Notes: generated by a model not told the origin, from the letters alone. 64,000 nucleotides of DNA from Edaphobacter sp. (GCF_028283685.1 NZ_JAPWKF010000007.1:930001-994000); one strand, 5' to 3'. Counted from the stretch's first letter, positions 1 to 8,802 are shown. Program-made: numbers and translations.

Positions 1-211
1 GGTCGTTGGTGATCACCCAGATATCGCTGGCACTTGAGACCTTCGACAGACGATCCACTGTCTGCTGAATCATGGTCTGCTCGCCATCCAGCGCCAGAAC
101 CTGCTTCGCTCTGGAGCGGCGGCTTCTCGGCCAGAACCGGGTTCCGCTACCACCGGCAAGAATCACTGGTGCAAAATGCAATGTTTCCTCCATTTGACGC
201 ACGTCGCTCAT
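1..211 (-). CDS. manC: Mannose-1-phosphate guanylyltransferase, N-terminal part (cut by window edge)
   Basis: Only the first 70 codons are present; the gene runs off the left edge. The reverse-strand frame reads MSDVRQMEETLHFAPVILAG and then the nucleotidyltransferase signature GGSGTRFWPRSR at about residues 20-31, with the conserved Lys in RAKQ. Enzymes of this family join mannose-1-phosphate and GTP to give GDP-mannose for polysaccharide synthesis in the cytoplasm. The start may be the ATG at 211 or the one six codons later at 193; neither has a strong ribosome site. A related sugar-1-phosphate nucleotidyltransferase cannot be fully excluded because the C-terminus is missing, but the FWP form of the signature favours the mannose enzyme. 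Confidence 0.8.
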   Translation of the reverse strand, partial: MSDVRQMEETLHFAPVILAGGSGTRFWPRSRRSRAKQVLALDGEQTMIQQTVDRLSKVSSASDIWVITND

Positions 212-274
212 CTCTATCGATTCCACAGAAAAACCGCATCGGCTTGATCCGATGCGGCCCCGTTCTGAATTTTC

Positions 275-1471
275 CTACCCTAACGATGCGAAGTACTCCC
301 GCATCCTCTTCACGCCCTCGTCAATCACATCATGCGAGACCGCGTAAGAGAGGCGGATATGGTCTGCCGTTCCGAATGCCTCACCCGGCACCACCACCAC
401 ATGCGCTTCGCTCAGTAGCTTCGCCGCCAGGTCGGTCGCAGACTTCACGCCGCCCCTGCCGATGAAGTTCTTCACGTTCGGATACACGTAGAAGGCACCC
501 TCGGGAACCGTGCAGGTCAATCCAGGGATCGTCTTGAAGCCCTCGAGCACACGATCGCGCAGCTTCACATAGTCCGCGCGCATCTCCGCGACGCATTCCT
601 GCGAGCTCGATACCGCAGCGATCGATGCACGCTGCACCATACTCGCCGTATTCGAGGTCGACTGCGACTGCAGCTTGCTCATCGCGGCAATCACGGCCTT
701 CGGCCCCAGCGCATAACCAGCGCGCCAGCCAGTCATCGCATAGGTCTTCGATAGCGAACCCAGCACGACGACGTGCTCCTTGCAGTCGAGGAAGCTTCCA
801 CCGGAGACGATGTTGCCCGTGAAGTTCAGATAGACGTAGCACTCATCCAGCAGCACAAAGATGTCGCGCTTGTGCGCCATGCGGACGATCGCCTCAAGAT
901 CCTCGGGCGAGACAACCGCACCCGACGGATTCGACGGCGTATTCAGGATGATCGCCTTCGTCTTCGGCGTAATCGCCGCTTCAATCATCTTCGCCGTCAC
1001 ACGGAAGTTCTCCGCCTCGTTCGACTGAACGAAGACCGGGGTGCCCCCTGCGTACTGAATGATGTCCTTGAACGACACCCAGTACGGCACCGGCAGAATG
1101 ACCTCATCGCCATGATCGACCAGAACCTGGATGGCATTGAAGAGCGCCAGCTTACCGCCCGTCGTAAAGACGCACTCCTCGGGGGTGTAATCCGAACCGA
1201 AGTCCGTCTTGTGACGATCGACGATCGCCCTGCGAATCTCCGGCGTTCCCGCCACGTTCGTGTAACGGGTAAAGTTATTCTCAATCGCCTCGATCGCGGC
1301 ATCCTTGATGTGCCGCGGAGTGTTGAAGTGGGGCTCGCCCGCGCCAAAGTCCGACAGGTCGATGCCCTCGGACTTCAGCTTCAGCGCCGCCGCCGTAATC
1401 GCCATCGTCGCCGAAACTTCGATGCGGCCGATGCGGTCCGCAAACACCTTGGTTGCCGTTGCTGTGCTCAT
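275..1471 (-). CDS. aspC: Pyridoxal-phosphate aspartate aminotransferase (class I)
   Basis: A full-length 398-residue fold-type I aminotransferase that exchanges the amino group between aspartate and 2-oxoglutarate in the cytoplasm. Visible landmarks are NPSG at about 181-184, the DECY segment at 209-212, the PLP-lysine in SLSKTYAMTGWRAG (K242) with the phosphate-binding Arg at 250, and an AFGT segment near the C-terminus. The length is normal for the thermophile-type (Igamma) aspartate aminotransferases. The start ATG at 1471 gives a natural N-terminus. It stands alone, divergent from the secreted RraA-like gene to its right. Substrate preference (aspartate or also prephenate/aromatic acids) cannot be settled from sequence alone. 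Confidence 0.9.
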   Translation of the reverse strand: MSTATATKVFADRIGRIEVSATMAITAAALKLKSEGIDLSDFGAGEPHFNTPRHIKDAAIEAIENNFTRYTNVAGTPEIRRAIVDRHKTDFGSDYTPEECVFTTGGKLALFNAIQVLVDHGDEVILPVPYWVSFKDIIQYAGGTPVFVQSNEAENFRVTAKMIEAAITPKTKAIILNTPSNPSGAVVSPEDLEAIVRMAHKRDIFVLLDECYVYLNFTGNIVSGGSFLDCKEHVVVLGSLSKTYAMTGWRAGYALGPKAVIAAMSKLQSQSTSNTASMVQRASIAAVSSSQECVAEMRADYVKLRDRVLEGFKTIPGLTCTVPEGAFYVYPNVKNFIGRGGVKSATDLAAKLLSEAHVVVVPGEAFGTADHIRLSYAVSHDVIDEGVKRMREYFASLG

Positions 1472-1564
1472 AGCAATAGTGTGTCAGATTTGACGACCGA
1501 GCGAAAGGCATACTGCTACCGCAAAGGAGCTATGGCCTCCGTGCTCTATCTTAGGGAGATCATG

Positions 1565-2491
1565 ATGATCCGCCGCCTCTGCGCCGCCCTGCTGATGACC
1601 GTAACCACCGTGGTACCCGCCGTTTCCCAGGTAAAAACCAGCCGGGAGCAGATCCTCTTCTACACCGCCGGCTGGCACGGCGAGCGCTTCCCCGACGGAC
1701 GCCCAAAGCTCCCCGACTCCCTGCTCACCCGCGCCCTCGACGTCTCCCTCGAAGACATCTGGGACTTCCTGCGCGAGCGCAAGTACGACTGCCAGTACGA
1801 GGGGAACTGGCAATCCCTGCACCCCGATAAGCCCTTCGCAGGCCGAGCGCTGACCGCCCAGTACATGCCCCAACGTCCCGACATGGCCAAAGCCATCGAC
1901 GCCGAAGGCAAGCAGGAGGGGCGCAAGAGCGGCAACAACAGCTGGCCCATCAATGATCTCGTCGAAGGCGATGTCTACGTCGCCGACGGCTACGGCAAGG
2001 TCATCGACGGCACCCTCATCGGCTCCAACCTCGGCAGCGGAATCGCCGCGCACACCCACGGCGGCTTCGTCTTCGACGCGGGCATCCGCGACGCCGAGGA
2101 GAACCGCGAGATCGCCAACCTCAACGGCCTCTACCGCGCCTACGATCCGTCCTTCATCGTCGACGAGACGCTGACCGCGATCAATGCCCCCATCCGCATC
2201 GGCCGCGCCACCGTGCTGCCCGGCGATCTCGTCCTCGCCAAGCGCGACGGCGTCATCTTCATACCCGCCATCCTCGCAGAAGAGGCCATCGCCACCGCCG
2301 AGTTCACCAAGCTGCAGGACACCTTCAACTTCGAGCTCAACCACTCCGGCAAAAACGGAGCCGAGTTCGAAGGCGGCTGGAACGCCGCCAAATATGACGC
2401 CTTCGTCAAATGGATCGACGCCCACCCCGACAAGCTGAAGATGCCGCGCTCCGAGTTCGACACCATGGTGAAAGATCATCGCAAGGACTAG
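1565..2491 (+). CDS. Secreted RraA/HMG-aldolase-like protein
   Basis: 308 residues. The core resembles the RraA (regulator of RNase E activity)/4-hydroxy-4-methyl-2-oxoglutarate aldolase fold: a GSNLGSG segment, then GGFVFDAGIRDAEE, which carries the Arg-Asp pair that binds metal and substrate in the family, then a PGDLVLAKRDGVIFIP strand-turn. The first 21 residues (MIRRLCAALLMTV... ending AVSQ) look like a Sec signal peptide, which cytoplasmic RraA proteins lack. ATG 1565 sits 6 bases after AGGGAG (1553-1558); ATG 1562 is also possible. It has extra segments before and after the core. It may therefore be a periplasmic lyase or aldolase rather than an RNase regulator; the substrate is unknown. 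The next gene on the same strand is a PQQ dehydrogenase. Confidence 0.75.
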   Translation: MIRRLCAALLMTVTTVVPAVSQVKTSREQILFYTAGWHGERFPDGRPKLPDSLLTRALDVSLEDIWDFLRERKYDCQYEGNWQSLHPDKPFAGRALTAQYMPQRPDMAKAIDAEGKQEGRKSGNNSWPINDLVEGDVYVADGYGKVIDGTLIGSNLGSGIAAHTHGGFVFDAGIRDAEENREIANLNGLYRAYDPSFIVDETLTAINAPIRIGRATVLPGDLVLAKRDGVIFIPAILAEEAIATAEFTKLQDTFNFELNHSGKNGAEFEGGWNAAKYDAFVKWIDAHPDKLKMPRSEFDTMVKDHRKD

Positions 2492-2539
2492 CTCTGTTTT
2501 CTTCCATCACAACGGACGCCTGAGTCACTGGCGTCCGTT

Positions 2540-4672
2540 ATGATTCCGGCGGTGAAAAAAACCGCCGAACTTCCGTCGCTAATCGTCGCAGCGCTCGCCA
2601 GCTTTGCCTGCACAGCCGTCTCGTTGGCCCAGCAGGCAGATTGGCCCGCGCCGGGAGCCACCTCCGGCAACTCCCACTACTCCTCGCTCGCGCAGATCAA
2701 CCGCTCCAACGCCGCCAGCCTCAAGGAGTCATGGCGCTTCGATACCGGCGAAGCCGGAGGACTGGAGACGACGCCACTCGTCATCGACGGTGTCCTCTAC
2801 GGTCTCACTCCCTCAAAAAAGGTCTTCGCAATCGACGCCGCGACCGGCAGGCAGATTTGGAAGTTCGATTCCGGCGTGAAGGCGCCCTCCGCCAGCCGCG
2901 GACTCAACTGGTGGACCAGCGGCAAAGAAAACCGCCTGCTCGTCGGCATCGCCAACTTCCTCTACGCAATCGACCCCGCCACCGGTAAGCCCATCGCCTC
3001 ATTCGGAACCGACGGACGCATCGACCTGCGCGAGAACCTTGGCCGCCCTCCCGAGAGCCAGTCCGTCTCGCTCAACTCTCCCGGAGTCGTCTACAAAGAC
3101 CTCATCATCGTCGGCAGCTCGCTCCCCGAGAGCATCCCCGCGCCCCCCGGCGACATCCGCGCCTACGATGTTCGAACCGGCGCTCTCCGCTGGAGCTTTC
3201 ACACCATTCCTCATCCCGGCGAACCCGGCTACCAGACCTGGTCGCCGGACTCCTGGAAGACCTCCGGCGCCGCCAACAACTGGGCCGGCATGGCGCTCGA
3301 CGCCGAGCGAGGCATCGTCTACGTTCCCACCGGCTCAGCCGTCCCCGACTTCTACGGAGCAGGACGCCTCGGCGACGATCTCTACGCCAACACCCTGCTC
3401 GCCCTCGACGCTACGACCGGAAAACTCCTCTGGCACTTTCAGGGTGTCCATCACGACATCTGGGACCGCGACTTCCCGGCGCCCCCCATCCTCCTCACCG
3501 TCCGCCGCAACGGCAAAGCCATCCCCGCCGTCGCTCAGACCACCAAGCAGGGCATCCTCTTCGTCTTCGACCGTGTCAGCGGCAAGCCGATCTTCCCCAT
3601 CGAGGAGCGCCCCGTACTCGCCAGCGACATCCCCGGCGAAGTTGCCGCAAAGACCCAGCCCTACCCCAGCGTGCCCGAGGCCTTCGCTCCCCAGACCGTC
3701 ACCGAAGCCAACCTGACCAACCGCACTCCCGCAGCTCACGCCTGGGCGGTCGAACGCCTGCGCCAGGTCCGCAGCGATGGTCCTTATGTCCCTCTCTCCG
3801 TTGGAAAGGACACCCTCGTTACTCCCAGCTTCGAGGGAGGCGCGGAATGGGGAGGCCCGGCCTCCGATCCCTCCACCGGCGTCGTCTACATCAACGCCAA
3901 CAACTACGCCTCGCTGGGGATGCTCATCTCCAGCGCCTCCGACCTTCCTGGCCGCGCCACCTACCTGTCCCAGTGCTCGGTCTGCCACGGCGACCACCGG
4001 CAGGGCGAGCCGCCCGCCTTCCCCTCGCTCAACGCCGTCGGCAAACGCCTGACCGCCGCACAGATCTCTGACACCATCCATCACGGCAAAGGCCGCATGC
4101 CGCCCTTCCCCATCGAAGGCAGGCAGCTCAACGACCTGCTCAGCTATCTCGAAACCACCGAGTCGTCCCTCGAAAAACCACCCTCCGAACAGCAGGGAGA
4201 AACGTCTTCAGCGGAGAAGTCTCAACAGAAGCCCGATGGCCAATACACCATCACCGGATATCGCCGCTTCCTCGACCCCGACGGCTACCCCGCCACCGCG
4301 ACACCGTGGGGCAGCCTGAACGCCATCGACCTCAACACCGGCAAATATCTCTGGAAGCTTCCGCTGGGCCAGTACCCCGAGCTCGCCGCGCAAGGGCTAC
4401 CTGATACCGGAAGCGAAAACTACGGCGGCCCCATCGTCACCGCTGGTGGCCTGCTCTTCATCGCCGCCACCAACTTCGACCACAAGATTCGCGCCTTCGA
4501 CAAGACCACCGGCAAGCTGCTCTGGGAGTCCACCATGCCCTTCGCCGGTAACGCCACACCCGTCACCTACATGGTCCACGGCAAGCAGTACATCGCCATC
4601 GCAGCCGGAGGCTCCAGCATGAACCCGCGCGGCCCGACCGGAGGCGTCTACATCGCCTTCGCCCTGCCGTAG
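2540..4672 (+). CDS. PQQ-dependent dehydrogenase with internal cytochrome c domain
   Basis: 710 residues with a signal peptide (to about residue 31, ...SLAQQ). The rest is an eight-bladed quinoprotein propeller of the PQQ glucose/alcohol dehydrogenase type. Repeated blade motifs of the form DATTGKLLWHF are seen at about 100-109, 290-300, 597-605 and 655-663. A cytochrome c domain occupies about residues 465-545: heme motif CSVCH at 479-483 and a likely distal ligand Met520 in GRMPPF. It lies between blades, not at the C-terminus. The enzyme should oxidise a sugar or alcohol in the periplasm and pass electrons to the respiratory chain through the heme. Substrate unknown. It follows the secreted RraA-like gene by 48 bases, so co-transcription is possible. 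Confidence 0.88.
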   Translation: MIPAVKKTAELPSLIVAALASFACTAVSLAQQADWPAPGATSGNSHYSSLAQINRSNAASLKESWRFDTGEAGGLETTPLVIDGVLYGLTPSKKVFAIDAATGRQIWKFDSGVKAPSASRGLNWWTSGKENRLLVGIANFLYAIDPATGKPIASFGTDGRIDLRENLGRPPESQSVSLNSPGVVYKDLIIVGSSLPESIPAPPGDIRAYDVRTGALRWSFHTIPHPGEPGYQTWSPDSWKTSGAANNWAGMALDAERGIVYVPTGSAVPDFYGAGRLGDDLYANTLLALDATTGKLLWHFQGVHHDIWDRDFPAPPILLTVRRNGKAIPAVAQTTKQGILFVFDRVSGKPIFPIEERPVLASDIPGEVAAKTQPYPSVPEAFAPQTVTEANLTNRTPAAHAWAVERLRQVRSDGPYVPLSVGKDTLVTPSFEGGAEWGGPASDPSTGVVYINANNYASLGMLISSASDLPGRATYLSQCSVCHGDHRQGEPPAFPSLNAVGKRLTAAQISDTIHHGKGRMPPFPIEGRQLNDLLSYLETTESSLEKPPSEQQGETSSAEKSQQKPDGQYTITGYRRFLDPDGYPATATPWGSLNAIDLNTGKYLWKLPLGQYPELAAQGLPDTGSENYGGPIVTAGGLLFIAATNFDHKIRAFDKTTGKLLWESTMPFAGNATPVTYMVHGKQYIAIAAGGSSMNPRGPTGGVYIAFALP

Positions 4673-4681
4673 CCCCCGCCA

Positions 4682-6034
4682 CTAGCGCCGTCGCAGCCGA
4701 GGCCTGCAGATCTCGTCGAACGGCCGCATCAGGAACGTTCCCGGCATCCCCGAGACCAGCACCGAACCATCCGCATCGAAGTGCGCCGTCCGGTACTCCC
4801 CCTCCGGCAGGGCGTTCACCCTGCGCCAGTTCCGCCCGCTGTCCTCGCTCACATACACCCCGGTGATCGATGTCACCACCGCGCGGTTCAGCCTCGCCGG
4901 ATCCACATCCACCGAGTACGCCCGCACATTCGGACCCGCCTCGTCCGTCGTCGGATGAATCAGAAACGTCGGGCTCGTCACCTTGCTCACCATGCCCGGC
5001 CCCACCGGGTTATACACGCCCCAGCACGCCGCGATATGCAGTCCGCCCACAACCGTCATGCCGTGAATCGCAGAGTCATCCCCAACGCCATCCACCCTGC
5101 TCCATCGCATCGTCGCCATGTTCAGCAGATAAGCCTGGTCGCCCGTGCCCACGTACATGAAGTGCGGCTTCACCGCCTTGGGGTCGTCGAACTGGATCGA
5201 CAGCAAATCCATCTGCGACGGCAGCCCGGTAATCCTGCGATCCGACACCCAATTCCCGCTCGCCCCCCTGCGATACACGTAGAGCTGCGGCGACCGATCG
5301 AAGTAACCGAACCCCAGGTAGAGCGTCCCCCCATCGGACGACAGCAACGCCACATTGGCGCGCACCGGCTCACCCGGCTTCTTCGTCAGCGGAATCTTCG
5401 ATGGCCCATCCGGTACCCGAGGTCCGTCGATCGAACGGATCACCGCCGAGGTCGTCCCCGGCTGCGACACCACCTCGAAGGCCCCCTTCTGCGTCGTCAG
5501 AACGAAGGTCCTTCCTCCCGGCGCGACGATAAACCCGTTCCGCAGCCCTTCACCGATCTGCGCCTCGAAGTAGCTCGAACCCACGCGGGAGACAGGAGTC
5601 CATGTCTCGCCCCCATCCGTAGTCTTCGAGATGTACATGAAACGCCTGTCCGCAGGCACCGCCTCGCTTAGATCGGCCGTCAGGGCCCAGAAGACGTCCT
5701 GGTCGTCGGCTCCCGGCTCCATCGCCGTGGCCTCGATAAAGTCCCCGGCATACTCATGGCTGCCCGGCAGCGTCTTTACCTGGTCGATGGCGCACTCCGG
5801 CGGCTCCTCCACGTCCTCTCCCCGCCGCGAGAACAGCTTCGACGAAGCACCGCGCCGCGCAGTCTTACCGGAGACGGTGCCCGTCGACCTCGCACCTGTG
5901 GCAGTCGCCTTCTTCGCAGACGTTGCCGCCTTCGGAGCCGCAGGCCGTGACGCACCCTGCGGCCACACCGGTGCAGCAGCAGCCAGCAGAAGTCCCGCCG
6001 CTGCAAAGGCAAGACGGCCTTTCTTCCTGAGCAT
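4682..6034 (-). CDS. Secreted BNR/Asp-box repeat protein (sialidase-like propeller)
   Basis: 450 residues from the ATG at 6034, which gives a clear signal peptide: MLRKKGR, a hydrophobic run, then PVWPQGA. A low-complexity Ala/Lys/Thr/Ser linker follows to about residue 75. The body holds Asp-box (BNR) repeats of the form S-x-D-x-G-x-x-W, for example TTDGGETW, SSDGGTLYLG and SEDSGRNWRRV. These cap the blades of sialidase-type or VPS10-type beta-propellers. No catalytic sialidase Arg triad could be confirmed, so a binding or structural role outside the cytoplasm is as likely as glycosidase activity. It is convergent with the PQQ dehydrogenase gene, ending 9 bases from it. Function unknown. Confidence 0.7.
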   Translation of the reverse strand: MLRKKGRLAFAAAGLLLAAAAPVWPQGASRPAAPKAATSAKKATATGARSTGTVSGKTARRGASSKLFSRRGEDVEEPPECAIDQVKTLPGSHEYAGDFIEATAMEPGADDQDVFWALTADLSEAVPADRRFMYISKTTDGGETWTPVSRVGSSYFEAQIGEGLRNGFIVAPGGRTFVLTTQKGAFEVVSQPGTTSAVIRSIDGPRVPDGPSKIPLTKKPGEPVRANVALLSSDGGTLYLGFGYFDRSPQLYVYRRGASGNWVSDRRITGLPSQMDLLSIQFDDPKAVKPHFMYVGTGDQAYLLNMATMRWSRVDGVGDDSAIHGMTVVGGLHIAACWGVYNPVGPGMVSKVTSPTFLIHPTTDEAGPNVRAYSVDVDPARLNRAVVTSITGVYVSEDSGRNWRRVNALPEGEYRTAHFDADGSVLVSGMPGTFLMRPFDEICRPRLRRR

Positions 6035-6139
6035 GTGGTCTTTATCGAAACAAAGGGCAGGACACAAACCGCGGCACGGAGAGACCTCTCTCTCAACCTT
6101 TATCGTCTCCCAACGACCGCCGCTCCCCATGACTCCACC

Positions 6140-6634
6140 CTACACCTGGCTCGGAACCTTCTGCTTCAGCCGCTCCACCACCAGCGGCGGGACCAGAGAC
6201 GAAACATCGCCACCCAGCTGAAAAACTCCCTTGATCAGCCGCGAGCTCACGTAGGTGTACTTCTCCGCCGGCATCATGAACAGCGTCTCCAGCTCCGGGT
6301 CGAGCTTCCGGTTCATCATCGCCATCTGGAACTCGTACTCGTAGTCCGAGATGGCCCGAATCCCGCGCAGCACTGCCTTGGCTCCCTGCTGGCGGCAGAA
6401 ATCCACCAACAGCCCGTCGAAGGTCTCCACCGTCACGTTACCGAACCCCTTGACAGCCTCGGAGATCATCTCGAATCGTTCCGGCACTGTAAATAAAGGA
6501 GTTCCCTTCTCAGAGTTGCGCAGAATCGCCACCACCAGCTGGTCGACAATCTTCGAGCCCCGCGCAATCAGGTCCAGGTGTCCGTTCGTCAGGGGATCAA
6601 AGGTTCCGGGGTAGATGGCTTTTACGGTATGCAC
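6140..6634 (-). CDS. coaD: Phosphopantetheine adenylyltransferase
   Basis: 164 residues when read from the GTG at 6634, the usual CoaD length. The enzyme transfers AMP from ATP to 4'-phosphopantetheine to give dephospho-CoA, the fourth step of coenzyme A synthesis. The nucleotidyltransferase signature GTFDPLTNGH is at residues 10-19. The second signature, YVSSRLIKG, is at about 128-136 and matches the family ISSSLVKE motif. The frame stays open upstream to a TTG at 6721, but that would add 29 residues not found in CoaD proteins and would overlap the divergent sigma-factor leader. The ribosome site before GTG is weak (GCTGAG). It lies head to head with the sigma-factor gene. Confidence 0.93.
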   Translation of the reverse strand: MHTVKAIYPGTFDPLTNGHLDLIARGSKIVDQLVVAILRNSEKGTPLFTVPERFEMISEAVKGFGNVTVETFDGLLVDFCRQQGAKAVLRGIRAISDYEYEFQMAMMNRKLDPELETLFMMPAEKYTYVSSRLIKGVFQLGGDVSSLVPPLVVERLKQKVPSQV

Positions 6635-6759
6635 CTCAGCAGCATAAATCGTTTTGGGCAAAATAATCCCCGTTTCGTAGTCTTCCCCGCAGCCTTGCCC
6701 GTCTCTTCCAATAGTTGGCAAAGATATTCAAAAGTCTCGCTTTGCCCTTGGAAATGAGC

Positions 6760-7362
6760 ATGCCCATCGACGCCATCGCCTCGAATCTTCTCACCAACGT
6801 CCCGGCGGCAACCGGACCGGTCGTTACACCGTTCGACGACATCGAGATGGTGGTCGTCAACCACCAGAAGCGTATCTTCCGGTTTCTCTTCGCTTCGGTG
6901 CGCGACGCTGACCTCGCGCAGACACTCACGCAGGAGACTTTTCTTCGCGTCTGGAACACCCGCCATGCCTTTCGCGGCGAGTGCTCCGTCTCCACCTGGC
7001 TTACCCGCATCGCCCTCAACCTGCTGCGCGATCACACCCGCACCGGACGGTTTCGCTTCTGGCGCCGTGCCACCGCCAGTGCCGTCGATGCCACCGAGAT
7101 CGCTCCGTTCCTGCCCAGCAACGAGTCTCCGCTCGAGTCGCGCCTCATCGCCAGCGAACAGATGTCGATGATCTGGAAGACCGTGGACAGCCTCTCGCCC
7201 CGCCAGCGTTCCGTTTTTCTGCTTCGTTTTGTCGAGGACATGGAGTTGACCGAGATTGCAGCCGCTACGGGCATCCCGTTGAGCACCGTCAAAAGCCATC
7301 TCTACCGTGCCCTGGCTACCGTCCGCGCACGCCACGCCAAATCTTCCCTGGAGTCCCTATGA
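6760..7362 (+). CDS. ECF-type RNA polymerase sigma factor
   Basis: 200 residues. Region 2 is visible as VVVNHQKRIFRFLFASVRDADLA followed by QETFLRVW, and region 4 as LSPRQRSVFLLRFVEDMELTEIAAATGIPLSTVKSHLYRAL, the DNA-binding helix-turn-helix that reads the -35 box. No region 1 or 3 is present, as expected for group 4 (ECF) sigma factors. ATG 6760 has GGA seven bases upstream; ATG 6754 is in frame but too close. The stop overlaps the start of the next gene as ATGA (7359-7362). The next gene is a Zn-type anti-sigma factor, so activity is probably controlled by membrane-bound sequestration and released by an envelope signal. Confidence 0.9.
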   Translation: MPIDAIASNLLTNVPAATGPVVTPFDDIEMVVVNHQKRIFRFLFASVRDADLAQTLTQETFLRVWNTRHAFRGECSVSTWLTRIALNLLRDHTRTGRFRFWRRATASAVDATEIAPFLPSNESPLESRLIASEQMSMIWKTVDSLSPRQRSVFLLRFVEDMELTEIAAATGIPLSTVKSHLYRALATVRARHAKSSLESL

Positions 7363-7895
7363 CACCCCACCTCACCCACGAGCAACTCTGCGATCTTCTG
7401 CTCTCCAACCACGCCACCGACGAGTGGATCTTCGCCTCGCCCGAGCTTGAGGCCGCACACGATCACGTTGACGGCTGCCCCAGCTGCGCCGCGGAGTTGG
7501 CCACCCTCGTACAGTCGATGACGCTGTTTCGCACCTCGACCGACGCCTGGTCGCATCACGCTCAGAGCCATCAGTCCCTCGTGCAGGCCAGCAGCCTGAA
7601 GCAGGCTGCCAGACACCGCTCCGGACTGCTGCACGCTCCTCTCGCATGGGCCGCTGGAGCTGCCCTGGCACTTGCCATCGCCGTCCCTTACACCATCCAC
7701 CACATGGACACCGTGGCGGACGAAGCAGCCTCCGTCAACACCCCGGCAGCGAGGGAGACTCCTCGCACCACCCAATCGGATGAGGCACTGCTCGAAGAGG
7801 TCAATCAGACCATCTCTTCTTCGGTCCCCACCCCCATGCAGCCACTTGCGGATCCGACCGCCAGCCAAACCACCAGTTCGCAAAGGAAGAACTAA
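7359..7895 (+). CDS. Membrane anti-sigma factor with zinc-binding HxxxCxxC motif
   Basis: 178 residues. The N-terminal cytoplasmic domain has the zinc anti-sigma (ZAS/zf-HC2) motif HVDGCPSC (H36, C40, C43). One membrane helix follows at about residues 92-113 (APLAWAAGAALALAIAVP), then a Thr/Ser/Pro-rich periplasmic tail with no recognised domain. It starts inside the stop codon of the ECF sigma gene (ATGA overlap), which is typical of sigma/anti-sigma pairs and points to coupled translation. By family knowledge it should bind and silence that sigma factor. The stop is one base before the ATG of the Spy-like gene, which completes a three-gene operon. Confidence 0.85.
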   Translation: MTPHLTHEQLCDLLLSNHATDEWIFASPELEAAHDHVDGCPSCAAELATLVQSMTLFRTSTDAWSHHAQSHQSLVQASSLKQAARHRSGLLHAPLAWAAGAALALAIAVPYTIHHMDTVADEAASVNTPAARETPRTTQSDEALLEEVNQTISSSVPTPMQPLADPTASQTTSSQRKN

Positions 7896-7896
7896 C

Positions 7897-8508
7897 ATGA
7901 ATAACAGACGAATCCTGGTCGCCTTCTCCATCGCTGCCCTCTGCGGCACCTCTGCTCTGGCCCAGCAGAACAGAAACGCTGATCACCCACGGGTGGAGCG
8001 CGCCGAGTTTCACGGCGATCCCGGCCCCGGCGGCCCTGGTGGCCCCGGCTTTGGCGGACCGCACGGCATTCCCTCCATGCTGCCTCCCGGCATGTGGTGG
8101 AAGAACCCCGATCTGATCCAGAAGCTGAATCTGACCGATGACCAGAGAAAGCGGATGGACGATATCTTCCAGCAGGCCCGTATGCAGCTGATCGACCTGA
8201 AAGCGAACGTCGAAAAGCAGGAGCTGCTGCTGGAGCCCATGCTCGCGGACAATCCCCCGGACACCAACAAGGTTCTGTCGCAGATCGACCATGTCGCCTC
8301 GGCGCGTGCGGAGCTTGAGAAGTCGCTGGCCCGTATGCTCCTCGGCATTCGCGGCGTTCTCACCGCTGATCAGTGGACGAAGCTGCAGGCAGAGCGCCCG
8401 AAGTTTCATGGTCGCGACGGCCGTGATGGTCACGGAGACTTCGGTCCCGGTGGAGCTCATTCCAACGGCTTCAAGGGACCCGGCGGTCCTGGCGCACCGC
8501 TCAGCTAA
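7897..8508 (+). CDS. Spy/CpxP-like periplasmic LTxxQ protein
   Basis: 203 residues. There is a signal peptide (MNNRRILVAFSIAALCGTSALA), then a Gly/Pro-rich stretch (GPGGPGGPGFGGP near residues 44-56), then a helical core with two LTxxQ-type motifs, LTDDQ and LTADQ. These are the hallmarks of the Spy/CpxP family of periplasmic chaperones and stress sensors. The C-terminus is again Gly/Asp/His-rich and could bind metal. It lies immediately downstream of the ECF sigma and anti-sigma genes with ribosome site AAAGGAAG, so it is probably either a target or a sensor of that stress circuit. Whether it binds metal, misfolded protein or the anti-sigma factor is not shown by the sequence. Confidence 0.75.
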   Translation: MNNRRILVAFSIAALCGTSALAQQNRNADHPRVERAEFHGDPGPGGPGGPGFGGPHGIPSMLPPGMWWKNPDLIQKLNLTDDQRKRMDDIFQQARMQLIDLKANVEKQELLLEPMLADNPPDTNKVLSQIDHVASARAELEKSLARMLLGIRGVLTADQWTKLQAERPKFHGRDGRDGHGDFGPGGAHSNGFKGPGGPGAPLS

Positions 8509-8515
8509 CAAATTC

Positions 8516-8552
8516 GGCCGATGCCCGCTCCCCAGGGCACTGATCATCGGCC
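8516..8552. terminator. Inverted repeat after the ECF operon, possible terminator
   Basis: GGCCGATG (8516-8523) pairs with CATCGGCC (8545-8552), with a second inner pairing TGCCC/GGGCA. It starts seven bases after the stop of the Spy-like gene. No T-run follows (TCTAACCTT), so intrinsic termination is uncertain. About 200 bases without a gene follow up to the recA terminator. Confidence 0.4.
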
Positions 8553-8751
8553 TCTAACCTTGTGGCCTCATGCCATAAGAATCGGGCCACAGAGCCCGAA
8601 ATGAGAAGCTCCATCTCCCGGACGCCCCGGCTCTCGCTTGCGAGGGTTGGGGCGCGATTGTTTGAGCGGCTTCCCAACCCCACAGGTTCCGGCAAACCCC
8701 GCCCCGTCCTCATCTGAGCAACGTCCACATCTGCACAAAATCTGCAAAAAA

Positions 8752-8782
8752 AAGAAGGGAGCCTTTTTAAGGCTCCCTTCTT
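8752..8782 (-). terminator. Rho-independent terminator of recA
   Basis: A perfect 12-base stem (AAGAAGGGAGCC with GGCTCCCTTCTT) with a 7-base loop. On the minus strand it is followed by TTTTTTTTGCAG, a classical T-tract. It lies 21 bases past the recA stop. Confidence 0.9.
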
Positions 8783-8802
8783 CAACTTAATCGACGGCGA
8801 TG

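Noticed and set aside
8501-8785. Minus-strand 94-codon frame between the Spy-like gene and recA
   Set aside because: It runs through the recA terminator hairpin and has no domain.
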